Source: Leuctra nigra (Eukaryota; Arthropoda; Insecta; Plecoptera; Leuctridae). Taken from it: 64,000 bases of DNA. Below the pieces are notes generated by a model, which had not been told where the DNA came from, did not search any database, and worked only from the letters and a program-made list of their open reading frames with translations. Where the stretch lies: positions 41,198,724-41,262,723 of the forward strand of contig OW203763.1 in NCBI GenBank assembly GCA_934045905.1, given 5' to 3'. This document shows positions 22,401-34,374 of the stretch, piece by piece. Every line of letters starts with the position of its first letter. Within the stretch, counting starts at the first letter, position 1. The position numbers were made by a program, and so were the translations under genes.

Positions 22401-25368
22401 GAAAGGAAATAGAGACAGGAGATATTCATAAAAAGAAAAGTACACAAAAATGGAAGCACAGAAAGGAGATGAGAAATAAAAAGAAGGTTGAATTCATAAT
22501 TGGGACATTAATTGTTGTGACGTTAAATGGAAAGGTAGAAGAGTTAATTGATATGATGAAGGAACAGAGATTGGATATTTTAGGCCTAAGTGAGACTAAG
22601 TATAAAGGAAATGGCAAGAAGGATTTAAGAGAAGGTTTTAAGCTGTGGTGGTCGGGTGGAAACAAAGGGAGAAATGGAGTAGGCGTGATTGTAAATGATA
22701 AGACAAAGATAAATGTTGTTGACGTCGTGGGATATGATGACAGAATTGTGAAGATTTCATTGCATAAAGGAAGAAGGAAGATTGATATTATTCAAGTGTA
22801 TGCACCACAGGTGGGAAGACCAATGAGTGAAAAGCAAGATTTTATGGAAACGCTAGAAAAGTATGTAAGTGAGAATAGAGCAGATCATATTGCGGTCATG
22901 GGAGATTTCAATTCCAAAGTGGGATGTGACCGAAAGGGATGAGAAGAATCGGTAGGATCCCATGGATACGGTAGAAGAGACAAAGAAGGAGAAATGCTGT
23001 TGCAAATGTGCCAAAGAAATAGCTTGAGTGTGGGCAATTCCTTGTTTCAAAAAGTAAACATAATAAGATAACAAGATATAGTTGGGATTTGGAGAAAGAG
23101 AGTGTAATCGACTACATTCTTGTTAACAAAGAAATGAGGTGGATATGAAAAGATTCCAAAGTCATACCTAGAGTTGCAATGGACGGAGATCATAGACTGC
23201 TAGTTGCGGTTTTCCGTGATACTCAAAATAGGGTGGAAGTTACACAGAAAACAGCAAAGAAGATAAGAGTGTGGAAACTTCAAGAAAAGGACATAAAAAT
23301 TAGATTCGAAAACAAAATATCTGGAGAAATACCATGTGAAATGGCATTAATGGGGGTGGAAGAAGAATGGACTCGGTTCAAACAAACATTTGTTAAAGTA
23401 GCAGAGAAGTTGTGTGGAAGGTCTAATGGAAGGAAGCGAAAGAAGACCACGCCATGGTGGAGTGAAGCGGTGAAGATTGCGGTTAAGAAGAAAAATGATG
23501 CTACACATAACGAATACAAAATATTAAAAAGTTGTGTTAAAAAGTTAATAATTGAAGAAAAGAATAGGACAATGATTGAGTTGGCTGAAAAACTAAATAC
23601 TGATTTCGCAGGCAATAAGAAGATGATTTATGATATGATGAAAGAAAAAAAGAAAAACACTAAAGAAGATAAAAAATTCATGAATTATAACGGTGAAATA
23701 ACAAATGATCCAGTTAAAATTGGAGTGATGTGGAAAGAGTATTTTAAGGTGTTATTAAATGCTGAAGGGTTCGAGGACGAAGTTGAAAAAGGAGAAGATG
23801 AAGAAGAAGCAGAAGAAGAAGTAGAAGAAGAAAGTCGACTGTCAAAAGATCGAGAGGAAACATCCATATTGAGAGCCGAAGTGGAACAAGCAATTAAAGG
23901 TTTGAAGAATGGAATAGCCGCAGGTATCGACGAATTGACCATAGAAATGATTAAAGCTGGAGGAAAAGCTGCGGTGGATTGGATATGGCGGGTTATGCAA
24001 GTGGTATGGACAGAGAAGAGAGTACCTGAGGATTGGCAAAAAGGAGTGATAGTCACAATATTTAAGAAAGGTGACAAAAAAGAATGCAACAATTACAGAG
24101 AGATTACTCTATTGAGTCAAGGAGCGAAACTTTATGAAAAAATATTAGACCAAAGGATGCGATTTGATATTGAAGCACAGTTAAAAGAAGAACAATATGG
24201 GTTTAGAAGGGGCAGATCAACTATTGATTTACTCTTTGCAGTAAGACAGTTGATGAAAACAAACTGGAAAGAGAATGTACCTATGTGCATGGCATTTTTG
24301 GACTTAGAAAAGGCGTATGATCATCTTCCCCGGAAGAAAGTATGGGAGTGCCTAAAAATAAAGGGAGTTGCAAATGATATTATACTTGGTATTAAAAGTC
24401 TGTACAAAAATTGTCAAAGCTGCGTTAAAACAACATCAGGAATATCCGAATGGTTTGAAATTAAATCGGGTGTAAGGCAAGGTAGTGTTTTGTCACCATT
24501 ACTATTTGCCGTAGTAATGGATGCATTTTTAAGGAAAGTGCAGCAAAATGGTGGGAACGAATCAAAGACAATGCTGTTTGCAGATGAGATATCTATGGGA
24601 TGAGAAAACGGATAAATTACAATTGGAAATTGACAAGTGGAATGATGTATCGGCTGAATTTGGAATGAAGGTCAGTGGTGTGAAGAGTGAGATAGTAATG
24701 ATGATGAATGGAAAGAGAAAACGAAGTGGTGAGATAAAATTGGGAGGTGTGATACTGGTGGAAAATTATGAATTCAAATATTTGGGGATTATGATGTCAA
24801 GAGATGCAAAATTAGATAAAGAGATAGATAGAAGAGTTGCATTAGCAGAAGGGTTTTTTCAGCAAGTACGAAAATTGCTTTGGAACGAACATTTCCCTGA
24901 GAAGATCAAAATGTTGTTGTATAAAGTTTTTTTGTTCCGATTTTGACATATGGAGCTGTTACTTGGACTTTGGGATGGAGACATGAAAGTAAAATTCAGG
25001 CGTCAGAAATGAAATTTTTAAAGTCAATATCAGGAGTGACAAAAATGGACAAAATTAGAAGTAATACAATAAGATAAAAGTTGGGAGTAGAGAGATTGAA
25101 TTATAAGATTGGAAGAGAGAGGCTGAAATGGTTTAGAAGAGTAATGATGATGGAGAAGAACAGGATTCCAAGAAGAGCATGGGAAATGACAAGAAGAGAT
25201 ACGAAAAGAAGAGTAGGAAGACCAAGAGAGAGGTGGAAAGATCAAATCAAAAGGGATGTGGAAGATAGAGGAGAAAGATGGGCAGAAGTTGAGAGGGAGA
25301 TGTTGTGGGAAGATGGAGAGAAGTGGGAAGAGATGTTGGAGAGGAAGGAGAAGTTCGAAGAAAAATGA
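22376..25368 (+). pseudogene. RTE-like LINE: APE endonuclease and reverse transcriptase, frameshifted
   Basis: The APE part (22,376-22,942) has LDILGLSETKYKGNG, VYAPQVG and HIAVMGDFNSKVG. The RT part (23,179-24,603) has FKKGDKKECNNYREITLLS, CMAFLDLEKAYDHLPRKKVW and GVRQGSVLSPLLFAVVMD. The catalytic loop reads LFADE in place of LFADD, so a key aspartate is changed, and a frameshift follows at once. The next frame (24,548-24,946) continues with KYLGIMMSRD. The C-terminal part (25,081-25,368) has NRIPRRAWEMTRRDTKRRVG, a basic tail seen in CFDP2-like RTE proteins. A stop near 22,942 and further indels make it non-functional. A-rich sequence near 25,500-25,518 may be the 3' tail. The clade name is by motif similarity only. 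Confidence 0.85.
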
Positions 25369-25518
25369 TGCGTCGAGTCTGGCAAACAGGCGCTGATTAA
25401 AATGCCCTAGTTATGGTTTTACAATTATGTTTCAAATACTTAGTTATAGTTTTTAAGATATTTTGTAAACCCCTTACTCGACATGTTGGAAAGGTTGGAA
25501 TAAAATAAAAAAATCAAA

Positions 25519-26690
25519 GCATGTCAAGATATCAAACTGAATGATTGGGAAATACAATAAAATTCAAACATTTAATTTCAAAATAATCTAAAATTATTTA
25601 ATGAAGTCGGGGAGTTGTGCTATGGGTTTTCTCTTTTCAGTCTTTCAGGCATAAGAGTTTCAAAAATTGAAATACAATTTTCGTTATTTATATAGAGTGT
25701 AACGTAGTATATAAACGCACCGATACGTCTAACATCTCAAAACGAACACTATCCACTCAATCAAATATAGCAAAATTATATTATTTTTGATTTTTTTTTC
25801 AACTTTCCAATTTCCATACCTATAAACTATCTGGTTTTGGAAGAACTGAATAACAGATCCATGTGTCAAAAAATCTTCTTTGACGACTCTTTCTAAACTT
25901 TTAAAATAGCAACAAATCTGTAATTAGGTTGCAAATATGTAAAATATATGATATATTCTTGGTCTTGATCACCATGCCAACAAAATTTAAATACTTGGGG
26001 GATTGGCTGAAACATTGAAAAAAATGATAAAATGATAAGTTAACTGACGGCTACTGATATGGCTCTATTTTGTTTATTTTGTATATTTTAACGGCGCATT
26101 ATGACACTATACATTTTCTTAATTTTTCTTACTAATACTCATGGTCATGGTTTACATTTGAAGACTTATGTAATTGATTTACCATATAGGTATGATTAAA
26201 TTGCCTTCCTTCGTACCTCATTTACGTATTTTGTTGGGCATTTGGTCTGTTAATTACGTAACGTGTGTATTAATGACGCACAATCTGCTGACAAGTATTG
26301 CTGTCGTTTTATATTTATGCATACCTCACTGGTGCGCATTGGTCATGTTATACGTGACGGGACCCTCTAGTATTTAAAAATGTTTGATGTATTCAATAAT
26401 TTAATAAAATAACGTCATTTAAAAAATCAGCCGTAGTGATGAAACGAAGAGAGGTAGAGTAAATGTTTTTGCATGAAAATGTTGGTAATACATGCTTATA
26501 TTTTTGATGTGAATATGATCAAAAGTTCACCACGCATTTACTTATTGTTATCAAACAAAGTTTTAAGATGTTTTTTTCGCATAATATGACACTTAAAAAT
26601 CACTTTTTTAAAATTATTTATCGAAAATGCTGAATCACTGACCTGAAAAAATTATCCCATATGCAGTTTTTGCGTCTGATGATTCTTTGC
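25519..26690. other. AT-rich non-coding stretch
   Basis: It contains the second copy of the 11,590 repeat at about 25,845-25,990. Otherwise I see no supported ORF or element boundary. Confidence 0.5.
25845..25990. repeat. Second copy of the 11,590-11,830 dispersed repeat
   Basis: Shares GAATAACAGATCCAT, 'aatatgtaaaat' and TTGGTCTTGATCACCATG in the same order with 11,600-11,780. Confidence 0.6.
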
Positions 26691-26699
26691 TTGAAGAAA

Positions 26700-27190
26700 T
26701 GTTGGGGCCGCCATTTTGTAACCGGAAGTGACATGTTTTCTTAAAAAACGGCTGAACCGAATGACTAGGAACTTTTATCGCATGTTCAGTTTTGTCCTAT
26801 GATGATACCTTGCTCTAAATTTTTGTTGTGCCGCCATTTTGACACCGGAAGTGACATCGTAACTTGAAAACAGCTTGTTTGATTTGGACAAAACTGGAGA
26901 CAATGGATTCAGACGGTCATACTCATCTTTAACACACAACAACAATAAAACTATTAATTAGAAATTAATAAAACAGGAAATGACGTCATTAATTTTCAAA
27001 ATCTTTCAAGATCCCTCCTTTTAAACTATAAATACAATATTCACGCCAAATAGTGCAATATAACCATTTATAAATATATTCAATGTTGCAGTTCTTTCAG
27101 CCGCCATTTTGACAACCGAAAGTGATGCATAAAATCGGAAATATTGAGCTATACTTATTCACTACTAAACGGCATCACTTCCGGTCGTCT
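26700..27190. repeat. Cluster of GCCGCCATTTTG + CCGGAAGTGA motifs
   Basis: GCCGCCATTTTG followed within a few bases by AACCGGAAGTGACAT or close variants occurs at about 26,708, 26,830 and 27,110, and an inverse CACTTCCGG at about 27,176. The same composite motif is found at 42,850 and inverted near 59,945 and 60,205. The segments between are AT-rich and diverged. Confidence 0.7.
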
Positions 27191-27269
27191 AACGGCGACT
27201 AAAAGCACTGCCTTGAATTCCTACATATTTATACATTTTTATGTCTCTATAGGGCGTCTATAGAAGAGA

Positions 27270-28860
27270 AGACCAAACAGGTGAATCCCAAAACTGCTAC
27301 TCGCTAAACCATCTAGTAGATTCCATGAATCTAATAGGCGAGTGGGAAAAGTGTGGACCAAAAAGCAAAGGTTTCACCTTTGTCAGAGCTAATTCCGCCT
27401 CTAGAATAGATAGAACCCACGTCTCAAACACTATATGAAATCTAAGCTGCACAAGATGTTCACACTACCAGTCTCATTCATTGATCACCATGCTGTAATT
27501 CTACAAATATCAACACAGTCAATCCCCTTGCGGCTAGGTCGTGGCACGTGGAAAATAAACGCATCTTGCTCTTCTCCTTTCTCTATTCCTTTCTTTTCTT
27601 TTTCTTCTTTCGTCTTTAACTCTGAGGAGGTGTAAGAAGAATTTCCAAAAATATGGGAAAAACTGAAAGCTAGGAAAAAAAATTAACAATCAACGGTTCA
27701 ATGGTGGGTACAAGTAGCGAAACCTGGGATAAAAAATTTCTTTTAATGGATATTAATAAAAAAAAAGCGAGGGAGAACAGAGAAACAACGGCCTTTTATA
27801 ATGGAGTAATGGAAGACTGTATGAAAGAACAAAACTTAAATAAGATTCCATCAACTGATTTAGCCAATAAAATAAGACAAATTAAAGAAGAAAAGGAAAG
27901 AGCAGCAAATGATTGGCATTCAAACAAGAGTCACCAATTGAAAATTAACGAACGTCAATATCACATAGCAAAAGAAAGGAAAAACGGGAACAGAAGAGTA
28001 ATAGCAAAAATGAATTCGATCACTGATGAAACCCTACAGACAAATTCAGATATCATCCAAGAAGCCGAAAAATATTTCAAGAAACCATTTGAAGAAAATG
28101 AAGATGTTCAAGCAATACCAAATGACAACTGTCTGAACCACGTGAACGAAGTACTGTCCCAGACAGAAGCAGACGAGGTGGAGAGAGACATATCAACAGG
28201 GGAAATAGAATACGCATTGTCACACACGCAGCATCACAAATCACCAGGGCCAGATGGGATCACGTATCAATTTTATACGCATTTCTGGGAAATAGTTAAG
28301 GTAAAAATTACTTATATTTTCCAAGAGATCTTGACACCATTACCGGGAACACAAAGAAGGACTGACGGATGGTGTGGTAATTCTCATCCCAAAACAAGCA
28401 AAACCGAACAAAATAACAGATTACAGACCGATTACATTCCTCAATACAGACATCAAACTTTTCGTGAAAATAATTGCAAACGATTTAAGAAAGTCATCCC
28501 AAATTTGATTCAAGAAGGACAAACATGCTGCACCAACAAAAGTATTTTCCACAAAGTCGAAACAATACGGAACATAATTATGCACTGCGAGATAAACAGA
28601 ACAGAGTCAGCGGCTATAATTAGTCTCGATTTTAATAAGGCGTTCGATGCAGAGTACAGCACAAATACCTATGGGAAGTCCTTAAAAAATTTGGATTCAG
28701 CGAAAAAATAATAACATGCATACAATCGTTATATGGAAAAGCAAAGTCCAATCTGCAAATTAATGGGCACATTTAAAAAAAAAATACACATAAAAAGGTC
28801 AGTCAGGCAGGGTTGCCCCCTGTCAATGGCGCTCTTATGTCTGTCACTGCAACCGGGAGG
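27270..28860 (+). pseudogene. L1/Tx1-like LINE remnant (endonuclease end and RT start)
   Basis: 27,290-27,640 reads endonuclease-like sequence (KGFTFVRANSASRIDRTHVS and FIDHHAVILQIS). 27,701-28,711 encodes the linker and RT start with HKSPGPDGITYQFYTHFWEI and AAIISLDFNKAFDAEY. A frame change lies near 28,340. A further piece near 28,796 reads VRQGCPLSMALLCLSL and then breaks off, so the catalytic YxDD region is missing. SPGPDG..YQFY and SLDFNKAFD are typical of the L1/Tx1 group. The sequence after 28,850 (GGGCCGTAGCGCCATAGAG) looks like another repeat. Confidence 0.75.
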
Positions 28861-28944
28861 AGGCCATGGCTCTACAAGGGCCGTAGCGCCATAGAGTAAG
28901 GTAAGGTAAGAACAACTGAATAAATAGCTCATAAGAATACTATG

Positions 28945-29401
28945 TTATTGATTGATTATTGTGGTTTAACGGCGCGTCAACGAACGACGAGGTTATATTA
29001 TTGCGCATAAAATTTTTACTTCTAACTTTGTTGAATATAAGTGGAGGACATGGGGAGGGCCGACCTAACGGGCCCGATCCGGGGATGTCCAGCACTGGTC
29101 AGAAGGCCAGGCCGGAATGGTGACGGACCGGGGGGTGTGAGGATTCGGGCCAGCAGAACCCGATTTCAGGGGGATCACCATGTCGAGGGTGAAGGCCGGA
29201 CCGAGGGGACCGCAAATTCAAGGGAGGGCATGGCTGGGTCGTTCCTGGCTGCTCTTTGTCTGGGCCTCACCACTGACCTGTCCGGCATGGGAAGCCCTTT
29301 CACATGAGCATATGCTCGCCGGCGTAGCTGCAATGGATCATTAAGCAACACAAACCCCACCGCCACGCTTAGGTGGTAGCCGTCGGGAGGGGGGGGGGGG
29401 G
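28945..29401 (-). mobile_element. Second copy of the short LINE-derived non-autonomous element
   Basis: On the minus strand it begins with a C-run and GGCGGTGGGGTTTG, contains GGATCGGGCCCGTTAGGTCG and CCCATGTCCTCCAC, and ends GACGCGCCGTTAAACCACAA plus (AATC)n. It parallels the 14,614 element over its middle and 3' end. The central part is about 80 bp longer. A clear duplication was not read. Confidence 0.7.
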
Positions 29402-29414
29402 TTACTTAGTGTAT

Positions 29415-29428
29415 TATTAATAATGGTC
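29415..29428 (+). repeat. Target-site duplication of the R2-like element, left copy
   Basis: TATTAATAATGGTC, repeated exactly at 33,272-33,285. Confidence 0.8.
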
Positions 29429-30292
29429 GTGCGCTGTCATTCACTTGGACGGACAACATACCCGATTGAGTGGAGCATATACACTTACTCCATATTGGGA
29501 CGACATCTCCGAAAGTGCCACCAGAAATCACTGCACTTCTACTGCGCCTCCCATAACAAGACCTTCGCCAACATGAGAATGACGAAAGCCCACTGGAAGA
29601 AGTATCACGCTGGTGACGAGCTGTGCCGTGCTGACCTGGTATGGAGACCTGGGAATGCCCAACCTCCTGGTTGGGAAGAAGACCTCGCTGACAGCGGCCC
29701 GCCCCCAAGGGCCGTCTCAGTAGCTCCTGGCCGACCGCCTGGGACACGTGGCTCACCGCTTCCTGGGCCGAATGTTGCTGCCTTACGAGCTAGCCTAGAA
29801 GCCAGGGGCAGACCAGCTACGCCTTCCCCCCTGCAGACGCCCCGTGCCAACGCTACCACACTGCCGGTGCCATCAAGACAGCCACGAAGAGCAAGTACGG
29901 ATGCTGGTACTCCCGGAGCAACACCACTTCGAGCCAGATCGCCGCCTCGACTGGTGCCCCCGATGCCAGCGCTGGAGGCTACCTCGTCTCCGTCTTCGCC
30001 GGTATGCATCCTGCCACGTCAACATATTCCGACTCCCGAACCACCCGATAACATACCCGATCTTGACATATCACCTCCTGGCCACACCCAGAACACTCCT
30101 GGACGTGCTACACCCTCATTAGAGCGCACGCCACCACCACCTGGACGTTGCTATCAGGCACGCGCCCACCCGAGGAGGAGGTCCTCCCAACATTGGAGGA
30201 CCAGGCGCGCCCAAGCGGTAGCCAGGCAGACAGCATGGCTGCACAAGCTGGAGGACGAGGGAAACTGGGACGTCGTCCTCGTGGACGACTAA
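29423..30292 (+). pseudogene. R2-like element: N-terminal zinc-finger and proline-rich region
   Basis: Near the start are FYCASHNKTF...HWKKYH, a C2H2 finger, and before it a partial finger ending HLRKCH. R2-group proteins use N-terminal fingers to bind target DNA. A long proline/arginine-rich linker follows. The annotated ATG overlaps the target duplication, so the true start is uncertain and the 5' end may be truncated. Frame is lost near 30,290; the following frame continues the protein. Confidence 0.65.
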
Positions 30293-33271
30293 TGAAGCTT
30301 CGGCTGGATCAACCACCAACACCAGACCTGCGCACCGCCCCGGACATCACCCGCGCCCACGGATGGAAAACGAGACGGAGAAAGCAACACGGCTACAGCG
30401 ATTGTATCGCCAAAATCGTAAACGGGCAATGCAGGAGATCCTTGGCCAGAGCAGAGCTCGCTGCGAGATTGACGAGGGCACGCTGCTGGCGCACTTCCAA
30501 GCGACGCTCGGAGTGTTGGCTCCGACGCATGGCAAGCCGCCGGACGTCGTTCCGCCGATAGACTTCCCTCTCCAGGAGGAGGGGGACGAGATTCTCACAG
30601 CTCCGTTCACCGCGAAGGAGCTCCAACGCCGCCTGGGGAGGACGAAGAACTCGGCTCTGGACCAGATGGTACAACGTACATGCACCTCATGGCGGCCGAC
30701 CCTGGATGCCGTGTCCTCGAGATGATCTTCAACCGCTGTCTGCAGGAAGTGAAGACGCCTGATAGTTGGAAGATATCCAGAAACGTCCTTGTGTACAAGG
30801 GGGGGCCGGAAGTAGGACATTTCTAATTGGCGTCCGCTGTCCCTCTCAAACACAATCTCGAGATTATACGCCGGGACGTTAGCCGATCGTCTCAGTTCGT
30901 GGGCTGCTAGCACTGGGCGAATATCATCAATCCAGAAGGGCTATATGGAACATGAGGGCTGCAGACCATCTTGGACCACGCTCGAACTCACCGCAGGGAG
31001 GTCTCCATGGCGTGGCTCGACCTTGCCAACGCCTTCGGATCGGTACCGCATGCCCACATTATGAAGTCGCTGGAGGCGCTGAGGGTCCCGGAGTCACTGA
31101 TCAACGTCGTGAAGGAGCAGTACAACGGAAACACCACCACTGTTAGGACAGCAGAGGGCAGCACGCCGCCGATTCAAATCCACTCAGGGGTGCGCCAGGG
31201 CTGCCCACTTAGTCCCATCCTCTTCAACCTTGCAATGGAGCAAGTGATCAGATCAGCCTTGGTGTCTTCGGACACACTGGGGTACTCGCTGCACGGCCAA
31301 CACTACGCCATGCTGGCCTACGCTGACGACGTGCTCCTGATCGGGCGAACGGCAGAGGTGCTGCAACAGATCCTCGACCAGGTCTCCACGGCTGCTGGTT
31401 GGGCCGATCTGCTGTTCAAGCCGGTTAAATGCGCCAGCCTACACATCAACGGGGTACGCCGACACCATAACGATACGCCATTCAACATCCAGGGCTGTCC
31501 GATGAGGATTCTGAGTGAAGATGACACTTATCGATACCTTGGTGTCCCGAACGGCTTCCGGGTGGAACAGACCCCAACTGAAGACATTGAGGGCATAGTC
31601 GCCGACGCCAAGACCATCGACGCCTCACTACTGGCTCCATGGCAGAAGTTAGACGCAATCAGCACGTTCGTACTCCCACGTCTTGACTTCATCCTTCGAG
31701 GAGGGAGAGTTGCCAAGAAGCCACTCATCTGGGCAGACACGACCACCAAGCGTCTCGCCAAGGGGGTGGCTGCATCTCCCTCAGCGGGCGTCGTACTTCG
31801 GCCTGTACATGGAGAAGTGGAAGGGCGGGGCGGGCCTGCTGCCACTAGCCGACCAAGTGGACGTCTCTACGGTCGTCAACGGCTTCCGGATGTTGACTTG
31901 ATGTCGGATTTCGAGACTCTGCGGTGAGCCAGCTAGCTGCTGACTCACTACTGGAGGCGGTACAGCATAAGGCGAGGCGAGCGCCATCCAGCGGCGACGT
32001 CGAAGCATTCCTTAACGGCTCCATGGAAGGGGAACTCGGCCTTGACTCTGGGAGGATCTCAAACGCCTGGACACTGATTCGCACTGTAACCCGTCGCCTG
32101 CAGTCTAGACTCCACTTCACCTGGAGGTGAAATGACCTGCGCAAGGAGTTTGACATCGAGATCTTGCGTGGTATGGCTGCCCTGTCCACTGTCAAGGCTG
32201 GAGCGGACGCCCGTCACCGTCTTAATCACCACCTGAGATCAGCGATCCGAGAGCGGTACGCCAAGCGACTCTCCGCGTACAAGGACCAGGGAAAGACGTC
32301 CGCTGCGACGTCGAGCTGCCCCTCGTCTAACCACTTCTTGTACGCGGGAAAGGACACCCGATTCGCAGACTGGCGCTTCATCCACCGAGCCAGACTCGAC
32401 TGCGTACCGCTCAACGGCAACTGCCGCTGGGAGGCCGGCCGGTACAAGAGATGCAGACGCTGGGATCATCCCAATGAGACCTTGCCGCAAGTCCTGGCTC
32501 ACTTTATGCCTTACGCCGCTGCCTACCAGCTACGTCACGATGCCGTGTTGAGTCGGCTTGCAAAGGCCGTCCCACGCGGTGTCGTGGCACGTGTTAACAG
32601 TGGTTTCCCGGCCTCGACTCGGCTGATCGGCCCGACCTCGTCACCATCAACGAGGCTTAAAAGAACATCACCATCGTCGACGTGTCCATCCCGTTTGAGG
32701 TCGGGCTGGCGGCCCTGTCTGCGGCCAGGGAAAGAAAATAAGAAAAATACTCCCCTCACGCCGCTGCCTTTGCTGCCCGTGGATACACAGTGACCGTGGC
32801 AGCCATCATCGACGGTTCCCTTGGCTCGTGGTGTCGGGGCAACGTCGCCGTTCTCAAACACCTCGGTGTGAAGGAACGGTACGCCGCGACAATGCGCCGA
32901 CTCATGTGCTCCGACGCCATCAGATGGAGTAGAGACATATAATATGTGGAGCACGTCTCCGGTATCCGCCAGTACTGAACCCTAAAGCGACGACTAAGCG
33001 ATAATTATAATGTATTTTACTGTATTTTATCATTTTTATATTTTAACTTATTAATCTTATACTTGTAACTGTATGTATATGCATGTTTTATATCCATCCA
33101 ATAAGACTGAAACGATCTTTCAATGTACGCAACTTGTCACACTTGCCGACCATAGTCTCTTATGTATGACTTTTCAACTGTTTGTAGTGTATTTTGTGTC
33201 TGTGCTCATAATTTACGATTGATCTATAAGACTGATGTGTATATCTGTGGAAAATTATCTCAATAAATCTC
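29429..33271 (+). mobile_element. R2-like non-LTR retrotransposon, decayed
   Basis: The element is bounded by the exact 14-base duplication TATTAATAATGGTC. It is GC-rich compared with its surroundings, with an abrupt change at both sides, and encodes a zinc-finger N-terminus, RT and a restriction-like endonuclease in the order of R2/NeSL-type elements. 32,960-33,271 is the 3' UTR. It does not sit in rDNA: neither flank looks like 28S sequence. Confidence 0.8.
30363..32945 (+). pseudogene. R2-like reverse transcriptase and restriction-like endonuclease
   Basis: 30,363-30,725 leads into RT (FTAKELQRRLGRTKNSALDQ). After frame breaks, 30,971-31,927 has AWLDLANAFGSVPHAHI, GVRQGCPLSPILFNLAMEQ, catalytic AYADDVLLIG and RYLGVPNGF. 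The next part (32,164-32,793) has the Cys/His motif CRWEAGRYKRCRRWDHPNET with VLAHFMPY. Downstream, another frame reads RPDLVTINEA, VDVSIPFE and later LKHLGVKERYAATMRRLMCS. That is the PD...D core of the R2-type endonuclease. There are several stops and frameshifts (for example near 30,670, 30,820, 31,925, 32,660). C-terminal position of the nuclease distinguishes it from APE-type LINEs in this window. Confidence 0.85.
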
Positions 33272-33285
33272 TATTAATAATGGTC
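33272..33285 (+). repeat. Target-site duplication of the R2-like element, right copy
   Basis: TATTAATAATGGTC, identical to 29,415-29,428. Confidence 0.8.
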
Positions 33286-33517
33286 ATCCTCATCCTTAAT
33301 TAGTTATAATAGCTCAACAGCTAAAGAATCCCTGTGTCTAGATTAGCTACCATTATACAAGTTCCTGGACGCTTGTAGAATGGTGGCTAATTGGTGACCA
33401 TGCTACCGCTAGATTAATTAGAATCATAGTTCATTATGTTAGTCAATAGTGTAAGAGCAGTGCAGAGAAGAATCAGAGAAAATACTATATTATACCTCCA
33501 TACATACGAAAGTTACG

Positions 33518-33736
33518 GAAAAGGTGTGGCTCAGTGGTAACGCTTTGAACTTGTATTCCGAATGTCCTGGGTTCGATTCCCACGGCCGTCCATCTTGACT
33601 GGGTAATTTCGTCCCTCAGTCGATAGACATATGTTGGGAAGGTACCCTACTAATAGGCCACAACCACCTCATTCTCCTTACCATTATTCTTCAGCTACAT
33701 CTCTCATTCATCATCATAAGCATTCATCCGTCGCCA
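33518..33736 (+). mobile_element. tRNA-derived SINE, 5' part (split copy)
   Basis: The head has an A box (TGGCTCAGTGG at 33,527) and a B box (GGTTCGATTCC at 33,570-33,580), the internal RNA polymerase III promoter of tRNA-derived SINEs. The body (TCGATAGACA...GGGAAGGTACCCTACTAATA...CATTCATCCGTCGCCA) matches the intact SINE at 44,129. It is cut after CGCCA by the 2.7-kb TIR element and resumes at 36,439. Confidence 0.85.
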
Positions 33737-33759
33737 CCCAGCAAACAAGGGACATGGCG

Positions 33760-33945
33760 GGGACGTCCCTGCCATGTCGCCGAAATCCCTAAAGGGATAT
33801 CCCTTTTGGGACCCGCCATGTCTCAGGGAGGTCCCATTTGGGATATACCTTTTGGGACCTCCCTGCCATGTCCCAGGGTGGTCCCATTTGGGATATCCCT
33901 TTTGGGACATGCCTGCCATGTCCCAGGAAGGTCCCCTTTTGGGTG
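33760..33945. repeat. Subterminal palindromic repeats
   Basis: GGGATAT(C/A)CCTTTTGGGAC and CTGCCATGTCCCAGG recur about three times each. Related CCTCCCTGGGACATGGCGGG units lie at the other end (36,290-36,430). Confidence 0.75.
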
Positions 33946-34124
33946 CTCTTTTTATGCTTCAGAAATTGTGTTGACTTGTGACCTATCAAGTTTTAGATTC
34001 CTTTTGCAGCAAGCCTTTTTGGATAAATAATAAAGTAATTGAATCAAATGTGTTTAAAATTTACATGTAAATATTACCGATTTTGTACAATAATCATCTC
34101 TTTAGGATAACGACACCATTGTAG

Positions 34125-34296
34125 TATTAGGCCTTGCCTAATATATAGGCTCTGGGAAGGACATCAAGGAGGCGGAGAGAGAAGAGAAGAAGATAGGATT
34201 ATTGAGATGGAAAAGAATGTAAGTTTGTTCTTGTGAGAAGAGAATAAAAAGTCTTTTAAACTAATCTTGTTGCATTTCTATCTCCTGGACACAACA
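34125..34296 (+). repeat. 5' LTR of the miniature element
   Basis: It starts TATTAGGCCTTGCCTAATAT and ends CTCCTGGACACAACA, with an AATAAA-like signal at about 34,244. It is the same as 35,096-35,267 throughout. Confidence 0.9.
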
Positions 34297-34298
34297 AG

Positions 34299-34312
34299 TG
34301 GGGGCTCGTCCG
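34299..34312 (+). promoter_or_regulatory. Primer-binding site, tRNA-Pro type
   Basis: TGGGGGCTCGTCCG, two bases after the LTR, is complementary to the 3' end of tRNA-Pro including CCA. It is the same primer class used by several gammaretroviruses and many LTR elements. Confidence 0.85.
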
Positions 34313-34374
34313 AATTTCACTTTTAAGCCATGTATTTCATATAATTTCCAAGCCAGTCACGTTTATCTGTTGGC

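Noticed and set aside
29605..30009. Long antisense ORFs in the R2-like element
   Set aside because: GC-rich antisense frames with no motifs; the sense strand has RT and endonuclease motifs.
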